From an uncultured Eubacteriales bacterium (GTDB taxonomy: Bacteria; Bacillota; Clostridia; Oscillospirales; Oscillospiraceae), in the NCBI GenBank assembly GCA_900544765.1, contig UQWI01000001.1, forward strand, positions 1 to 64,000: a stretch of DNA of 64,000 nt, read 5' to 3'. A model generated the notes under the pieces. That model saw only the letters and a list, made by a program, of their open reading frames with translations, did not search any database and had not been told where the DNA came from. Within the stretch, counting starts at the first letter, position 1. Every line of letters begins with the position of its first letter. Of this stretch, positions 6,926 to 17,964 are shown in pieces. Made by a program: the position numbers and the translations under genes.

Positions 6926-8263
6926 GTGGAAGTTCTGGAACGTGTGGGCGCGTTGGTCTGGTCGTGGCCTACGCTTGTAATATTTTCGTGCGTGGGAATA
7001 TACCTGACACACTGTGCGTCCGGGATACAGCTGCGCCATTTCGGCGCATGCATCGGAGGCACAGCCAAACACTTTACTCACGGCGGAGGTTCCGGCGGGA
7101 TGTCCCCTTTCCAAGCGCTCTCGACGGCTTTGGGCGGTACGGTTGGCACGGGAAATGTGGCCGGGGTAACACTGGCCATAGCTGTAGGCGGCCCCGGCGT
7201 GCTGTTTTGGATGTGGGTCTCCGCCTTCCTGGGTATGGCGACAAAGTATTCCGAAGTCCTGCTAGCCGTCAAATTCCGTGAGCGCAACGAAAACGGCGAG
7301 AGGGTCGGCGGGCCGATGTACTACATAAGAAACGGTCTGGGCCGTTCTTTTAGGCCACTGGCATATATTTTTGCTATGGCTGGGGCTCTAGCGGCCTTCG
7401 GCATGGGCAGCGCGGTGCAGGCCGGAGAGATACGTTCCGCGCTCTCGACGCTTTGTACGGCGCTGAGCGCGAAAGTGGGCGACGGTTTTCCGCTGGCCGT
7501 GGGGTTGATAGTCTCGGCTTTGGCCGCGGCGGTGCTGCTGGGCGGAGCAAAGCGCCTGGGCAGCGTGACAGGGCTGCTTGTGCCGTTTATGAGTATCGCG
7601 TACATAGCCGCATGCACGGCCGTTCTGTGCATAAACAGCGAGCGTATACTTCCATGCCTGGCTGAAATCGTGCAAAGCGCTTTCACCCCCGGCGCCGCGC
7701 TCGGCGCATGCGTTGGATGGGGTTTCAGGCGCGGTGTTTTTTCAAACGAGGCCGGATTGGGCTCATCCCCCATCGCCCACGCCTCTACTACGGAGAGCGA
7801 CTGTGTCCGTCAGGGCATGGCAGGCGTGTTCGAAGTGTTCGCGGACACAATAGTTATATGTACGCTCACCGGACTGACACTGCTGGTCAGCGGGGTTATG
7901 GGTACAGGAGCGCCCACAACTGCGCTAAACGCCGCCTCGCTATCCGGCGTGTTCGGTTCCACCGGCGGCGCAATCATCATAGCCGTCAGCATCACGCTTT
8001 TCGCATTTTCATCCCTTTTGAGTTGGGGCTACTACGGCGCACGCTGCTGCGAGTTCATGTTCGGCCTGCGCTCGCTGAGCGCTTACCGTTTGCTCTTCTG
8101 CGCCACGGCCCTGGTTGGGGCTGTAGTCAGGCTGGACGCCGTATGGCTTGCGGCGGATGTGCTGAACGCCATGATGGCAGCGCCGAACCTAATAGCGCTT
8201 GTGGCTCTCTCCGGCACTGTCAGGGACGAAACACGGAGATATTTCGCAAAGCGTGGCAAATAA
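6926..8263 (+). CDS. Sodium:alanine symporter family (AGCS) transporter
   Basis: A 445-residue polytopic membrane protein with about 10-11 hydrophobic segments. It has the AGCS hallmarks FQALSTALGGTVGTGNVAGV, GGPGVLFWMW and VFSNEAGLGSSPIAHA. It should take up alanine or glycine with sodium. The start chosen is GTG at 6926, eight bases after an AGGGGG site; the frame is open upstream to 6863 but without a ribosome-binding site. It is transcribed away from the S4-protein gene. No glycine riboswitch-like structure is visible upstream, although these genes often carry one. Confidence 0.92.
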   Translation: MEVLERVGALVWSWPTLVIFSCVGIYLTHCASGIQLRHFGACIGGTAKHFTHGGGSGGMSPFQALSTALGGTVGTGNVAGVTLAIAVGGPGVLFWMWVSAFLGMATKYSEVLLAVKFRERNENGERVGGPMYYIRNGLGRSFRPLAYIFAMAGALAAFGMGSAVQAGEIRSALSTLCTALSAKVGDGFPLAVGLIVSALAAAVLLGGAKRLGSVTGLLVPFMSIAYIAACTAVLCINSERILPCLAEIVQSAFTPGAALGACVGWGFRRGVFSNEAGLGSSPIAHASTTESDCVRQGMAGVFEVFADTIVICTLTGLTLLVSGVMGTGAPTTALNAASLSGVFGSTGGAIIIAVSITLFAFSSLLSWGYYGARCCEFMFGLRSLSAYRLLFCATALVGAVVRLDAVWLAADVLNAMMAAPNLIALVALSGTVRDETRRYFAKRGK

Positions 8264-8264
8264 C

Positions 8265-8292
8265 TTGTCTATACGGGGCCATGTGTTATAAT
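8265..8292 (+). promoter_or_regulatory. Promoter of the 205-aa anchored protein
   Basis: TTGTCT (8265-8270) and TATAAT (8287-8292) are 16 bases apart, starting immediately after the symporter stop codon, so the downstream gene may be expressed separately. Confidence 0.6.
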
Positions 8293-8322
8293 TAGTGTAG
8301 TTGCTTAGTGCAGAGGTACGAC

Positions 8323-8937
8323 ATGGTGAACGCAAAGAGAAGGCGCAAGCTAATATTTTCGCTCATCCTGATAGTATTGCTTGCTGCATGCGTGTGCGTG
8401 TATTTCATGCCTGGGCTCAGGCCCAACAGCATTGCCCGCATCGGGGAGATAGACAGCTATTTAGACGAGAACGCAATCGGGTACAGTTTTCGTCTGGGGA
8501 AACTGAGTGAGCGCGTAGACAGCGCAGGATTTCATGTGGAGTATTGGTCACATGGCGAGCTGGTAAGCTCGGAGTATATTGGAGGCGCTGAAAACGTCAC
8601 CTCTTTGCCCGATGTGGAAGCCGGCTGTACCTTTGGCGGCGGGCCTGGGAAGTCGGGGGCGTTTTTTGCAGGGTACTTCATCGCGCTCGAAGTCCTTGAA
8701 GCCAGAGCCGGGTACACCATAGGAACTGTGCCGCTGCTCGGCTGGGCCGGGACAAGAATAGAGCCGCTAGAGCCCGTGCCGCTTGTGTGCGTCTGCGTAT
8801 GGGATGAACACGCTGTGCCATACTTACCGGAGGAATTAAACGCGGACAGTGACCTTTCTGCTCTCAGCGCGGACATGTCCGCAATGCTTGTTTTCAGTGA
8901 AGTACACGGCGGCACGCTGAATGAAATAGGCCTGTAA
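8323..8937 (+). CDS. Membrane-anchored protein of unknown function, 205 aa
   Basis: The protein begins with a basic stretch (MVNAKRRRK) and one hydrophobic segment of about 20 residues, followed by an extracytoplasmic domain with no family I recognise. It has several Gly/Pro turns (TFGGGPGKSGAFFAGYF) and a beta-rich centre. The ATG at 8323 is preceded by AGAGGT at five bases. It follows the symporter but has its own promoter, so a functional link is not implied. Confidence 0.65.
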   Translation: MVNAKRRRKLIFSLILIVLLAACVCVYFMPGLRPNSIARIGEIDSYLDENAIGYSFRLGKLSERVDSAGFHVEYWSHGELVSSEYIGGAENVTSLPDVEAGCTFGGGPGKSGAFFAGYFIALEVLEARAGYTIGTVPLLGWAGTRIEPLEPVPLVCVCVWDEHAVPYLPEELNADSDLSALSADMSAMLVFSEVHGGTLNEIGL

Positions 8938-9007
8938 AACGGAAAAACAGCCGTAGGTGCTTCAAACTAACAGCCTTTGAACTTAAGATTTTGCTGAGTG
9001 ATTAGAC

Positions 9008-9511
9008 ATGAGGACATTGTACATGATAGGTGGCCCCATGGGCGCAGGCAAGACCACAATAGGCCAAGCACTGAAAAACAGGCTTCCGAATTGCGCCTTC
9101 CTCGACGGCGACTGGTGCTGGGATATGCACCCATTTTGCGTTACAGAGGCCAAAAAGAAGCTGGTGCTTGACAACGTATGCCATGTGCTCTCCAACTTCA
9201 TTGCCTGCAATGAGTTTGAGAACGTGATATTTTGCTGGGTGCTGCATGAGCAGAACACCATTGACCAGATTCTGTCACGGCTTGAGTTGAATGAATGGAA
9301 GATTATATCCGTATCGCTTATGTGTACTGAGAACGAACTGGTTTCACGCCTGCAGCGGGACATAGACGCGGGTATCCGCTCCAGTGATGTCATAGCCCGT
9401 TCGTTAGAGCGGCTGCAGCACTACTCCGGCGTTGACAGCGTCAAGGTAGACGTCACATATATGTGTCCGGAGGAAGCCGCCGAGGCCATAAAAGCAATAG
9501 CGGGGACCTGA
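9008..9511 (+). CDS. Small P-loop kinase (AAA_33/shikimate-kinase-like)
   Basis: A 167-residue protein with Walker A GGPMGAGKTT at residues 8-17, a DGDW substrate-side motif at about 33-36, and a conserved arginine region (RLQRDIDAG) that could form the lid. Length and layout fit small nucleoside/metabolite kinases; the substrate cannot be assigned. The ribosome-binding site is weak (GAGTGA). The stop codon lies inside a terminator hairpin. Confidence 0.75.
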   Translation: MRTLYMIGGPMGAGKTTIGQALKNRLPNCAFLDGDWCWDMHPFCVTEAKKKLVLDNVCHVLSNFIACNEFENVIFCWVLHEQNTIDQILSRLELNEWKIISVSLMCTENELVSRLQRDIDAGIRSSDVIARSLERLQHYSGVDSVKVDVTYMCPEEAAEAIKAIAGT

Positions 9512-9521
9512 AGTCCCCGCT
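9499..9521. terminator. Bidirectional terminator
   Basis: AGCGGGGAC (9499-9507) pairs with GTCCCCGCT (9513-9521) across five bases, including the kinase stop codon, and lies between two convergent genes. Confidence 0.75.
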
Positions 9522-9523
9522 AT

Positions 9524-9730
9524 TCATATTTCATCCTCTCGCTCAAAGACCAAGTCCAGCGACAGTATCTTCCCCTGACCATTCTGGCTGACGGGTACCG
9601 CGCTCACGAAGCGCCAGCCCTTTGACGCCATTTTATTTACTACGTCGCGGTAACTCTGACCTTCAGGCCCCACAAAGCTCGCCTCATTGAAATACAACGA
9701 TGCGTTTATTTCCACAAATTCATACTTCAT
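9524..9730 (-). CDS. DUF4177-like small protein, 68 aa
   Basis: A compact alpha/beta protein starting MKYEFVEI, with SYRDVVNKMASKGWRFV and ending in a charged strand. This pattern matches DUF4177, a small cytoplasmic family without assigned function. The start at 9730 has GGAGG seven bases upstream; the longer open frame upstream lacks a site. It is divergent from the TudS-related gene. Confidence 0.75.
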   Translation of the reverse strand: MKYEFVEINASLYFNEASFVGPEGQSYRDVVNKMASKGWRFVSAVPVSQNGQGKILSLDLVFEREDEI

Positions 9731-9840
9731 ACCTTTACCTCCATCATGCGTTGCTGATATATTGCCGCGAGGCCCGGAAACATCAGCATTGGCTGTTTCC
9801 AAAGGCCGCAAGCTGTGTTATTATGTGTCCGGTGATTCTT

Positions 9841-10377
9841 ATGTTCAACGATGGACGCAGTAAGCGCGTGGTTTTCATAGCCCACTGCCTGCTAAACCAG
9901 AACTCCATATCCGACGGCACCGCAGTTTACCCTGCAGCCTTCAAGTCCACAGTGCGCCTGCTGCTGGACGCCGACGCCGGCATAGTACAGCTGCCCTGTC
10001 CGGAGCTGTGCTGTCTCGGCCTTGACAGAGGCGACGTGCGCGGGGCGCTCAGGCCGGTGACGGAGGAAAACACTCGCATCCGCCGCGAGATATCTCAAGG
10101 GGAACCAGCCAAGAGGCTGAGCGTGCTCGCAGATTACGCGATGTACCAGATTGAGGAATATTACCGCCACGGCTTTGAGCTGGCCGCCATCGTCGGCGCG
10201 AACCGCTCCCCCAACTGCGGAGTTGATACCACGTCCGACAACGGCGAAGAAGTCCCCGGAATGGGGCTGTACATGTCCGCTCTGCGCTCCAGGCTGGACG
10301 AAGAAGGTATTTCAATACCCATGATTGGCGTGAAGTCGGATGAAGAAGCTGTCAAAAAGCTTCAGGAGATTCTATAA
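9841..10377 (+). CDS. TudS-related putative desulfidase (DUF523-like)
   Basis: A 178-residue protein with three conserved cysteine sites expected of the DUF523/TudS group: AHCLLNQNS near the N-terminus, LPCPELCCLG in the first third, and GANRSPNCG in the second half. In TudS such cysteines bind a [4Fe-4S] cluster that desulfurates thiouracil. The CD3072-type branch is a divergent relative, so the reaction is only inferred. The ATG at 9841 is taken because conserved sequence begins just after it. The stop codon abuts the stop codon of the convergent SRPBCC gene with no gap. Confidence 0.75.
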   Translation: MFNDGRSKRVVFIAHCLLNQNSISDGTAVYPAAFKSTVRLLLDADAGIVQLPCPELCCLGLDRGDVRGALRPVTEENTRIRREISQGEPAKRLSVLADYAMYQIEEYYRHGFELAAIVGANRSPNCGVDTTSDNGEEVPGMGLYMSALRSRLDEEGISIPMIGVKSDEEAVKKLQEIL

Positions 10378-10782
10378 TCAAAGGGAGCCTTTCTCCAGGT
10401 GCGCTTTCAGGTCGGCGATAAACCTCGACTGCTGTCTCTTCAGGTAGCTCCTGACAAATGGGCGCAGGTAAAATTTCTTCGCCGTCACATTCTCTGTGAA
10501 CTCGACGCAAGTGACCTCTCCCTCGGCTCTGAACATTCCAACCCAGTGGCCGCGCATGTTTGTGTTCTCCATGTCCAATTCCCAACGCTCGCCCGGAATA
10601 CAGGAGGCAACAGTAAAATAGGTGGCGTAGTTTCCCGGCGAATACTCTATAAAACGGTTTTCGCCCAGTATTTCGGTACGGCTCAAATCACTGCGCCAGC
10701 CGTACACGGCCGCATCGGTAACGGCGTCCCACACTCGCTCCAGAGGGGCGCAAATAGTTGATTTTATGCTCGAGACAGGCAT
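10378..10782 (-). CDS. SRPBCC-family protein (START/Bet v1-like fold)
   Basis: A 134-residue protein with the pattern of SRPBCC domains: an opening strand followed by IxAPLERVWDAVTD, central strands with YFTVASCIPGERWEL, and a long C-terminal helix (SRFIADLKAHLEKG). These bind hydrophobic ligands or act as cyclases or ATPase activators; nothing here selects among them. GAGGTGA lies five bases before the ATG and overlaps the end of the upstream GNAT gene, so the two are probably co-expressed. Confidence 0.75.
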   Translation of the reverse strand: MPVSSIKSTICAPLERVWDAVTDAAVYGWRSDLSRTEILGENRFIEYSPGNYATYFTVASCIPGERWELDMENTNMRGHWVGMFRAEGEVTCVEFTENVTAKKFYLRPFVRSYLKRQQSRFIADLKAHLEKGSL

Positions 10783-10791
10783 GTTGTCACC

Positions 10792-11244
10792 TCATTCAGC
10801 CATGGGCGCCCTGGCGTAAATCATCGGCGTATAGCGCATACCATCGGACAGCTTTTCGTCCGACAGGTCTGTGAAACCAAGGCGGTGGTATACTTCGACC
10901 GCGTAGGGAGATGAATTTACGGTGTAATATGGGTTATCGCTGTGCTCAAGCAGGTATTCCCAAAGCGCTCTCCCTATGCCTTGCCGGTGGTACTTGCTGT
11001 GCACGAAGAAACAGCAGATGTGCTTGAGAGCTTTGTCGGTAACAAGAACGCCGAGCAGATCACCGTGTTCATATGCGCTGAAGAACTCGAGGCTCGTGGC
11101 AGCTTTGCTGTCGTTGATGAAGTCCCTGAAAGAATTTACACCCTCGTCGGAATAGTCGGGAGCTTCAAACTGCAAAAAGGTATCCCATATCAAAGCAAGC
11201 GCTTCGCGTATTTCCGCCTTGTCCCCTATCCGCCTTATATCCAC
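10792..11244 (-). CDS. GNAT-family N-acetyltransferase
   Basis: A 150-residue protein with the acetyl-CoA binding signature FVHSKYHRQGIGRALWEYLL (motif A, Q/R-x-x-G-x-G/A) and the C-terminal YHRLGFTDL strand typical of GNAT enzymes. The acceptor is unknown. GTG start at 11244, with AAAGGTGG seven bases upstream. It leads a two-gene unit with the SRPBCC gene. Confidence 0.85.
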   Translation of the reverse strand: MDIRRIGDKAEIREALALIWDTFLQFEAPDYSDEGVNSFRDFINDSKAATSLEFFSAYEHGDLLGVLVTDKALKHICCFFVHSKYHRQGIGRALWEYLLEHSDNPYYTVNSSPYAVEVYHRLGFTDLSDEKLSDGMRYTPMIYARAPMAE

Positions 11245-11362
11245 GCTCAGTCCACCTTTACATATTCGGTCTGAAAAAGCTGTGCTGCGAATTGAGCCGC
11301 CGCCAGGCTGTGTGCTTAATTGTTTAATTAGTATATCACAACGTCATCCGGCAGGCAATGTT

Positions 11363-11388
11363 AAAGCCTCCGGCAGAGCGGAGGCTTT
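11363..11388. terminator. Isolated strong hairpin in a gene-free stretch
   Basis: AAAGCCTCCG and CGGAGGCTTT form a perfect 10-bp stem with a GCAGAG loop. The 290-base gap between the GNAT and XRE genes contains no coding sequence, and no gene points at this hairpin from either side, so it terminates nothing obvious. It could end an unseen small RNA or act in the XRE leader. Confidence 0.5.
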
Positions 11389-11537
11389 ACGTTTAATGGT
11401 ATAAAAAGTAGATAAATGTCTAATTTCTACAAAAAATATTTTTGACCTGAAGTGTACTACATGGCAATAATCTTAATACAGCTATAAGCTTCCTCTATAC
11501 TATTATAAATGTAATTTTAGTATGGAGGTAAACCTAT

Positions 11538-11915
11538 ATGATGCAGTATAAGCAGTTAGCAAGAGAGTTCCTGCGCCAACATGTAATATCCTTCCGTAAA
11601 GTGAAAAACTTGACCCAAGAAAAGATGGCGGAACGTCTGCGAATTACAATCCGGGCATATGCGGACATTGAGCACGGGAGATACAGTTTATCCTCAAGCA
11701 CTCTTCTCTTCCTGCTCGTTATGCTTGATGAGACAGAGCTGAATGACCTTCTGGAAGAGTTCCGCGGTGCCGTTGAGGAGTATGAATCGGCAATGCCGGA
11801 AGAGAGCGCTGCTCTCACTTCAGCAGGGCCATACTTCCGCTCAAGCGGTTTACAAGCTTTCTTGGACCAATCAAAGCAAGACCATAATATCGAAGAGCTC
11901 TTTCGCTCGTTCTAG
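11538..11915 (+). CDS. XRE-family helix-turn-helix regulator, 125 aa
   Basis: Residues about 15-65 form a helix-turn-helix (VKNLTQEKMAERLRITIRAYADIEHG), followed by a helical C-terminal extension of unknown role (LNDLLEEFRGAVEEYESA). The ATG follows GGAGGT by eight bases. A possible promoter is TTGACC (11442-11447) with CAATAA 17 bases on, but the -10 match is poor. It stands alone, so its targets are unknown. Confidence 0.8.
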   Translation: MMQYKQLAREFLRQHVISFRKVKNLTQEKMAERLRITIRAYADIEHGRYSLSSSTLLFLLVMLDETELNDLLEEFRGAVEEYESAMPEESAALTSAGPYFRSSGLQAFLDQSKQDHNIEELFRSF

Positions 11916-11940
11916 TCAACCTGGCGTCATACTCACAGCG

Positions 11941-12210
11941 TCAGGCTGCACCCGTCCGCCACAGTGTCCTTCGATGTACTCGCAGGCTCGAGTGACTTAG
12001 GCGCGGAAGCAGCTTGGTTCCTGAACGGAGCCGTATCTGCCTGATGCATAGCTGAGCAGTTTTTAAACGACGACATTCGTCCTGGTACTGGTCTGAAATG
12101 GCGAAGTACATCTCGCGTAGCCGTGAAGCAAGCTCTGGGTCGCGCAGCACGTTTGGGCAGAATTGCTGTGCATAACTCAAAAGAGTTAAAATGCCGTCGC
12201 ATGGGCGCAT
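11941..12210 (-). CDS. Possible small protein, 89 aa (weak)
   Basis: The open frame opens MRPCDGILTLLSYAQQFCPN and continues with charged helix-like sequence, then ends in an Arg-rich tail. It lies just downstream of the Cys-cluster gene. There is no good ribosome-binding site, and another minus-strand frame is also open here, so this may be non-coding. Nothing else is visible in 11916-12213. Confidence 0.25.
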   Translation of the reverse strand: MRPCDGILTLLSYAQQFCPNVLRDPELASRLREMYFAISDQYQDECRRLKTAQLCIRQIRLRSGTKLLPRLSHSSLRVHRRTLWRTGAA

Positions 12211-12213
12211 TAA

Positions 12214-12573
12214 TCATTCAACCGTCACCAAAAAGCGGCAGTTTTCGCCGCCGGTGAGTGCAGTATGCAGGGTTTTGACTTCTATTTTCTTTCCCGGCAG
12301 CAGGTTTTCCAGGACATAAAATATGCTCTGGCGGGAGCACTCGCAGAAGTTAGGGTCTGCGCTCTTGGCCTCCGCTGCCTCGGGGCAGACGCAATACGGG
12401 TATCCGATTATGTACACATGCCCCGGTTCCACTACTTCCCCGTGGAAATACGGCGTGTCGCCGTACTTCGCGTACTGCGCGTCCAGGCTGCATCCGCACT
12501 CTTCAAATTGTCGGCGCATCTCGGGGAGTGCGGTAAACTCTATGCACTTTTCAGCTTTTTCCCGGTAGTTCAT
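12214..12573 (-). CDS. Cysteine-cluster protein, DUF6144/ATC-hydrolase-like
   Basis: A 119-residue cytoplasmic protein. The centre carries YPYCVCPEAA, then FCECSRQSIFYVLENLLPG and, near the end, LTGGENCRFLV. This CxC ... CxC ... GxxCxF pattern resembles DUF6144 and the L-2-amino-thiazoline-4-carboxylate hydrolase fold, and could bind a metal or a thiol ligand. Function unknown. GAGGTGA lies before the ATG and overlaps the alcohol dehydrogenase stop codon four bases away, so the two genes form a unit. Confidence 0.6.
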   Translation of the reverse strand: MNYREKAEKCIEFTALPEMRRQFEECGCSLDAQYAKYGDTPYFHGEVVEPGHVYIIGYPYCVCPEAAEAKSADPNFCECSRQSIFYVLENLLPGKKIEVKTLHTALTGGENCRFLVTVE

Positions 12574-12577
12574 TTGC

Positions 12578-13618
12578 TCACCTCGCGGTATCTATGGCCA
12601 CCTTTATCACACCGTCACGGCGCTGTTCGAAGAGCTCAAAGGCCGTTTCTATCTCGCTGAGCGGATAGCGGTGGGTTATCAACGGCGTGGTGTCGATTTT
12701 TCCCTCGTCTATCAGTCGCAGTATTTCATCGCAGTCGCAGCCGTCCACGCCTCCGGTTTTGAACACGAGATTTTTGCCGTACATGTCAGGCAGCGGCAGC
12801 GTCTGTGCGTTGTTATAGAGCGCAACTATCGTGACTATGGCGTTCGGCCTGGCGCACTGCCATGCCAGCTGGAAGCTCTCGTCAGAGCCGCCGCACTCGA
12901 TGACCCGGTCGGCGCCGCCATGTTCGCTGTGGGCAAGGGTGAAGCCGGCCAGGCCGTCCGGCCCCGTTGTGAGCACGCCGGGGTAGTTGCGGCGAATAAG
13001 TTCCAGGCGTTCCGGGTGCCGGTCGCAGACAATAACGCGCTTCGGCTCTTTGAGCAGCACACACGCGAGCGTACAGATGCCTGTCGGGCCTCCGCCGATT
13101 ATGAGCACAGTGTCGTCCGGACTTATCTCGCTTATCTTGGCCGCCCAATAGCCTGTGGCCAGGATATCCCCGGTAAAAAGCGCGCGCTCATCGCTCACGC
13201 CATTGGGTATGCGGCTCAGTCCCGTGTCCGCGTGCGGCACACGGACGTATCCGGCCAGCCCGCCGTCAATGCGGCAGCCCAGCGCCCATCCGCCGTCAGG
13301 GTCAGTGCAGTTGTTAACCCAGCCATTTTTGCAGAAGAAGCACTCGCCGCAGTAGGTCTCAACATTCACGGCGACTCGGTCTCCCGGCCTGACTTTTGTC
13401 ACGGCGCTCCCTACAGCCTCGACAACGCCGACCATCTCGTGGCCGACGGTCGTACCCGGCACGGCGCGTGGAACGCTGCCGTGCTTTATGTGTATGTCGC
13501 TGGTGCAAATACTGGCGAGCGTGACGCGGACAACGGCGTCGCCGGCTTCACAAACCTGCGGCACCGGCTTGTCCACAAGCCGCAGCTCCCCGTTGCCGAA
13601 ATAGGTGTAAGCTTTCAT
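12578..13618 (-). CDS. Zinc-dependent medium-chain alcohol dehydrogenase
   Basis: A 346-residue MDR enzyme that oxidises an alcohol or polyol with NAD(P). Catalytic zinc ligands are visible as Cys38 (ASICTSDIH) and GHE near residues 59-61. The structural zinc loop is CGECFFCKNGWVNNC near 93-107. The Rossmann motif is IIGGGPTGI near 174. Closest types are threonine/sorbitol-dehydrogenase-like enzymes; the substrate is not determined. A GGAG site sits immediately before the ATG. Confidence 0.88.
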   Translation of the reverse strand: MKAYTYFGNGELRLVDKPVPQVCEAGDAVVRVTLASICTSDIHIKHGSVPRAVPGTTVGHEMVGVVEAVGSAVTKVRPGDRVAVNVETYCGECFFCKNGWVNNCTDPDGGWALGCRIDGGLAGYVRVPHADTGLSRIPNGVSDERALFTGDILATGYWAAKISEISPDDTVLIIGGGPTGICTLACVLLKEPKRVIVCDRHPERLELIRRNYPGVLTTGPDGLAGFTLAHSEHGGADRVIECGGSDESFQLAWQCARPNAIVTIVALYNNAQTLPLPDMYGKNLVFKTGGVDGCDCDEILRLIDEGKIDTTPLITHRYPLSEIETAFELFEQRRDGVIKVAIDTAR

Positions 13619-13639
13619 ATCTCCGGTGCTCCAAATTCT

Positions 13640-14007
13640 TCAGCGGGCTTCGCTCAGCTTTTTTATCGCCTCGCCCTTTGTGGCAAGGAAGTAAAAGCTG
13701 CTGCCCATATTTGACTCATATATGAAATCGTGCAGAGGTTTGCTGGTATATCTTGAGTAGTCGCCGTAAAAGGCCGCTTTCATGTGATAATTCGTCAGCT
13801 TTTGCAGCACTTCGCCCGCCAGGCCTGTGCTGAGGATAAAGAAATCCTCGCACACGGCTCTTTTGGGGATGACGAACCGGTCTGCGCCGGTCTCATGCTT
13901 CACCGACATCGCCAGCTCCAGCGCCGACTGTGCATCCCTGATGAGCATTTCATCCCCGGAAATGACGGCAACCTTTACGCCGTTGATGTCCAATCTCTCA
14001 ATCTGCA

Positions 14008-14008
<1 letters not shown>
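13640..14008 (-). CDS. DUF4180 domain-containing protein
   Basis: A 122-residue protein that matches DUF4180 along its length: GVKVAVISGDEMLIRDAQSALELA at the start, then VIPKRAVCEDFFILSTGLAGEVLQK, and FYGDYSRYTSKPLHDFIYESN with a terminal helix. The family has no established role. Its ATG shares one base with the ligA stop codon (TAATG), so it is translationally coupled to ligA. Confidence 0.8.
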
Positions 14009-16684
<2,676 letters not shown>

Positions 16685-16713
16685 GATATCACCCCAGACT
16701 ATGTATATTCGGA

Positions 16714-17964
16714 CTATTTGTCCAACATTTCCGCTATTGCGTTCATTACGCCGAGTTTGCCGCTCTCGTACGTCAGGCCGCCCTGCAAAAATGCAAAATA
16801 CGGCTCGCGCATAGGGCCGTCGCAGCTGAGCTCTATCGAGCTGCCCTGTATAAACGCCCCGGCGGCCATGATGACCTCATCCTCGTAGCCTGGCATAGCC
16901 CAGGGCTCAGGCGTGACATAGGAGTCGACCGGCGAGCCGGACTGTATGCCCTTGCAGAAGCGCTTGAGGTTTTCAGGTGTCTCGAGGGTTATAGTCTGAA
17001 TGATGTCGCTGCGTTTTTCCTCAGCGGCGGGCTCGGTTTTGAAGCCCATCTCTTCAAGCATGGCGGCGCAGAGCGCTGCGGTTTTTAGCGCCTGGGCAGT
17101 GGTGTGCGGCGCCATGAAAAGGCCCTGGAAGAGCGGGCGGTTGTTGCCAAGCGTGCAGCCGCACTCACCGCCGATGCCGGGGACGGTCAGGCGGAAGGAC
17201 GCGTTGTCCACCAGCTCCGCCCTGCCGGCGATGTAACCGCCTGTGGGGGCCAGGCCGCCGCCCGGGTTCTTTATCAGCGAGCCCGCGATGAGGTCGGCTC
17301 CAACCATTGTCGGCTCCACCGTGTCCGTGAACTCTCCGTAGCAGTTGTCGACGATGCAGGACGTGCCGGGAGACACAGATTTGATAACGTCGATAATTTC
17401 GCCTATCTCCCCCACTGTCAGCGCCCTGCGCGCGTCGTAGCCTCGTGAGCGCTGTATCAGCGCCGCAGCCGGCCGGAGCTCTTCAGCAGCTGCGCGTATG
17501 CCCTCAAGGTCCGGCCCGCCGCCGAGCGTATCAACCTGGGCGTACTCCACGCCGTAGAAGCGCAGAGAGCCGAAGGCGTCGCCGGATATACCGATGGCCG
17601 TCCGGAGCGTGTCATAGGGCGCGCCCATTGTGGAGAGCAGCGTATCTCCGGGCTTGAGCGCGGCAAAAATGGCGCTGGCTATGGCGTGAGTGCCGTTTAC
17701 GAAGTTTATTCGCACGAGCGCCTTCTCGGCGCCGAACACGCGGGCCCAGACCTTGTCAAGCGTCTCGCGGCCCAAATCGTCATAGCCGTAGCCGGTGGTC
17801 CCGGCAAAGCAGCTGTCGGAGACCTTGAACTCCTGGAAAGCCTCCATGACGCGTTCAGTGCACTTTTCACTCACCCCGTCAATTTCGGCGAAGCGCTCGC
17901 TCAAGCGAGCCTCGCACCTTTTTGCGAGGTCGCGCACCTGCTGTGGGATTTCACTCGGTTTCAT
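16714..17964 (-). CDS. PLP-dependent methionine gamma-lyase/aluminium-resistance family protein
   Basis: A 416-residue fold-type I PLP enzyme. The likely cofactor lysine is in GSLIKNPGGG (about residue 240), with upstream VDNCYGEF. The C-terminal part carries the FIQGSSIELSCDGPMREPYFAFLQGG block typical of the aluminium-resistance/YnbB group. Members are annotated as Cys/Met metabolism lyases, with real substrates uncertain. The start at 17964 overlaps the end of murD by 14 bases; an in-frame TTG at 17973 is a less likely start. Confidence 0.85.
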   Translation of the reverse strand: MKPSEIPQQVRDLAKRCEARLSERFAEIDGVSEKCTERVMEAFQEFKVSDSCFAGTTGYGYDDLGRETLDKVWARVFGAEKALVRINFVNGTHAIASAIFAALKPGDTLLSTMGAPYDTLRTAIGISGDAFGSLRFYGVEYAQVDTLGGGPDLEGIRAAAEELRPAAALIQRSRGYDARRALTVGEIGEIIDVIKSVSPGTSCIVDNCYGEFTDTVEPTMVGADLIAGSLIKNPGGGLAPTGGYIAGRAELVDNASFRLTVPGIGGECGCTLGNNRPLFQGLFMAPHTTAQALKTAALCAAMLEEMGFKTEPAAEEKRSDIIQTITLETPENLKRFCKGIQSGSPVDSYVTPEPWAMPGYEDEVIMAAGAFIQGSSIELSCDGPMREPYFAFLQGGLTYESGKLGVMNAIAEMLDK

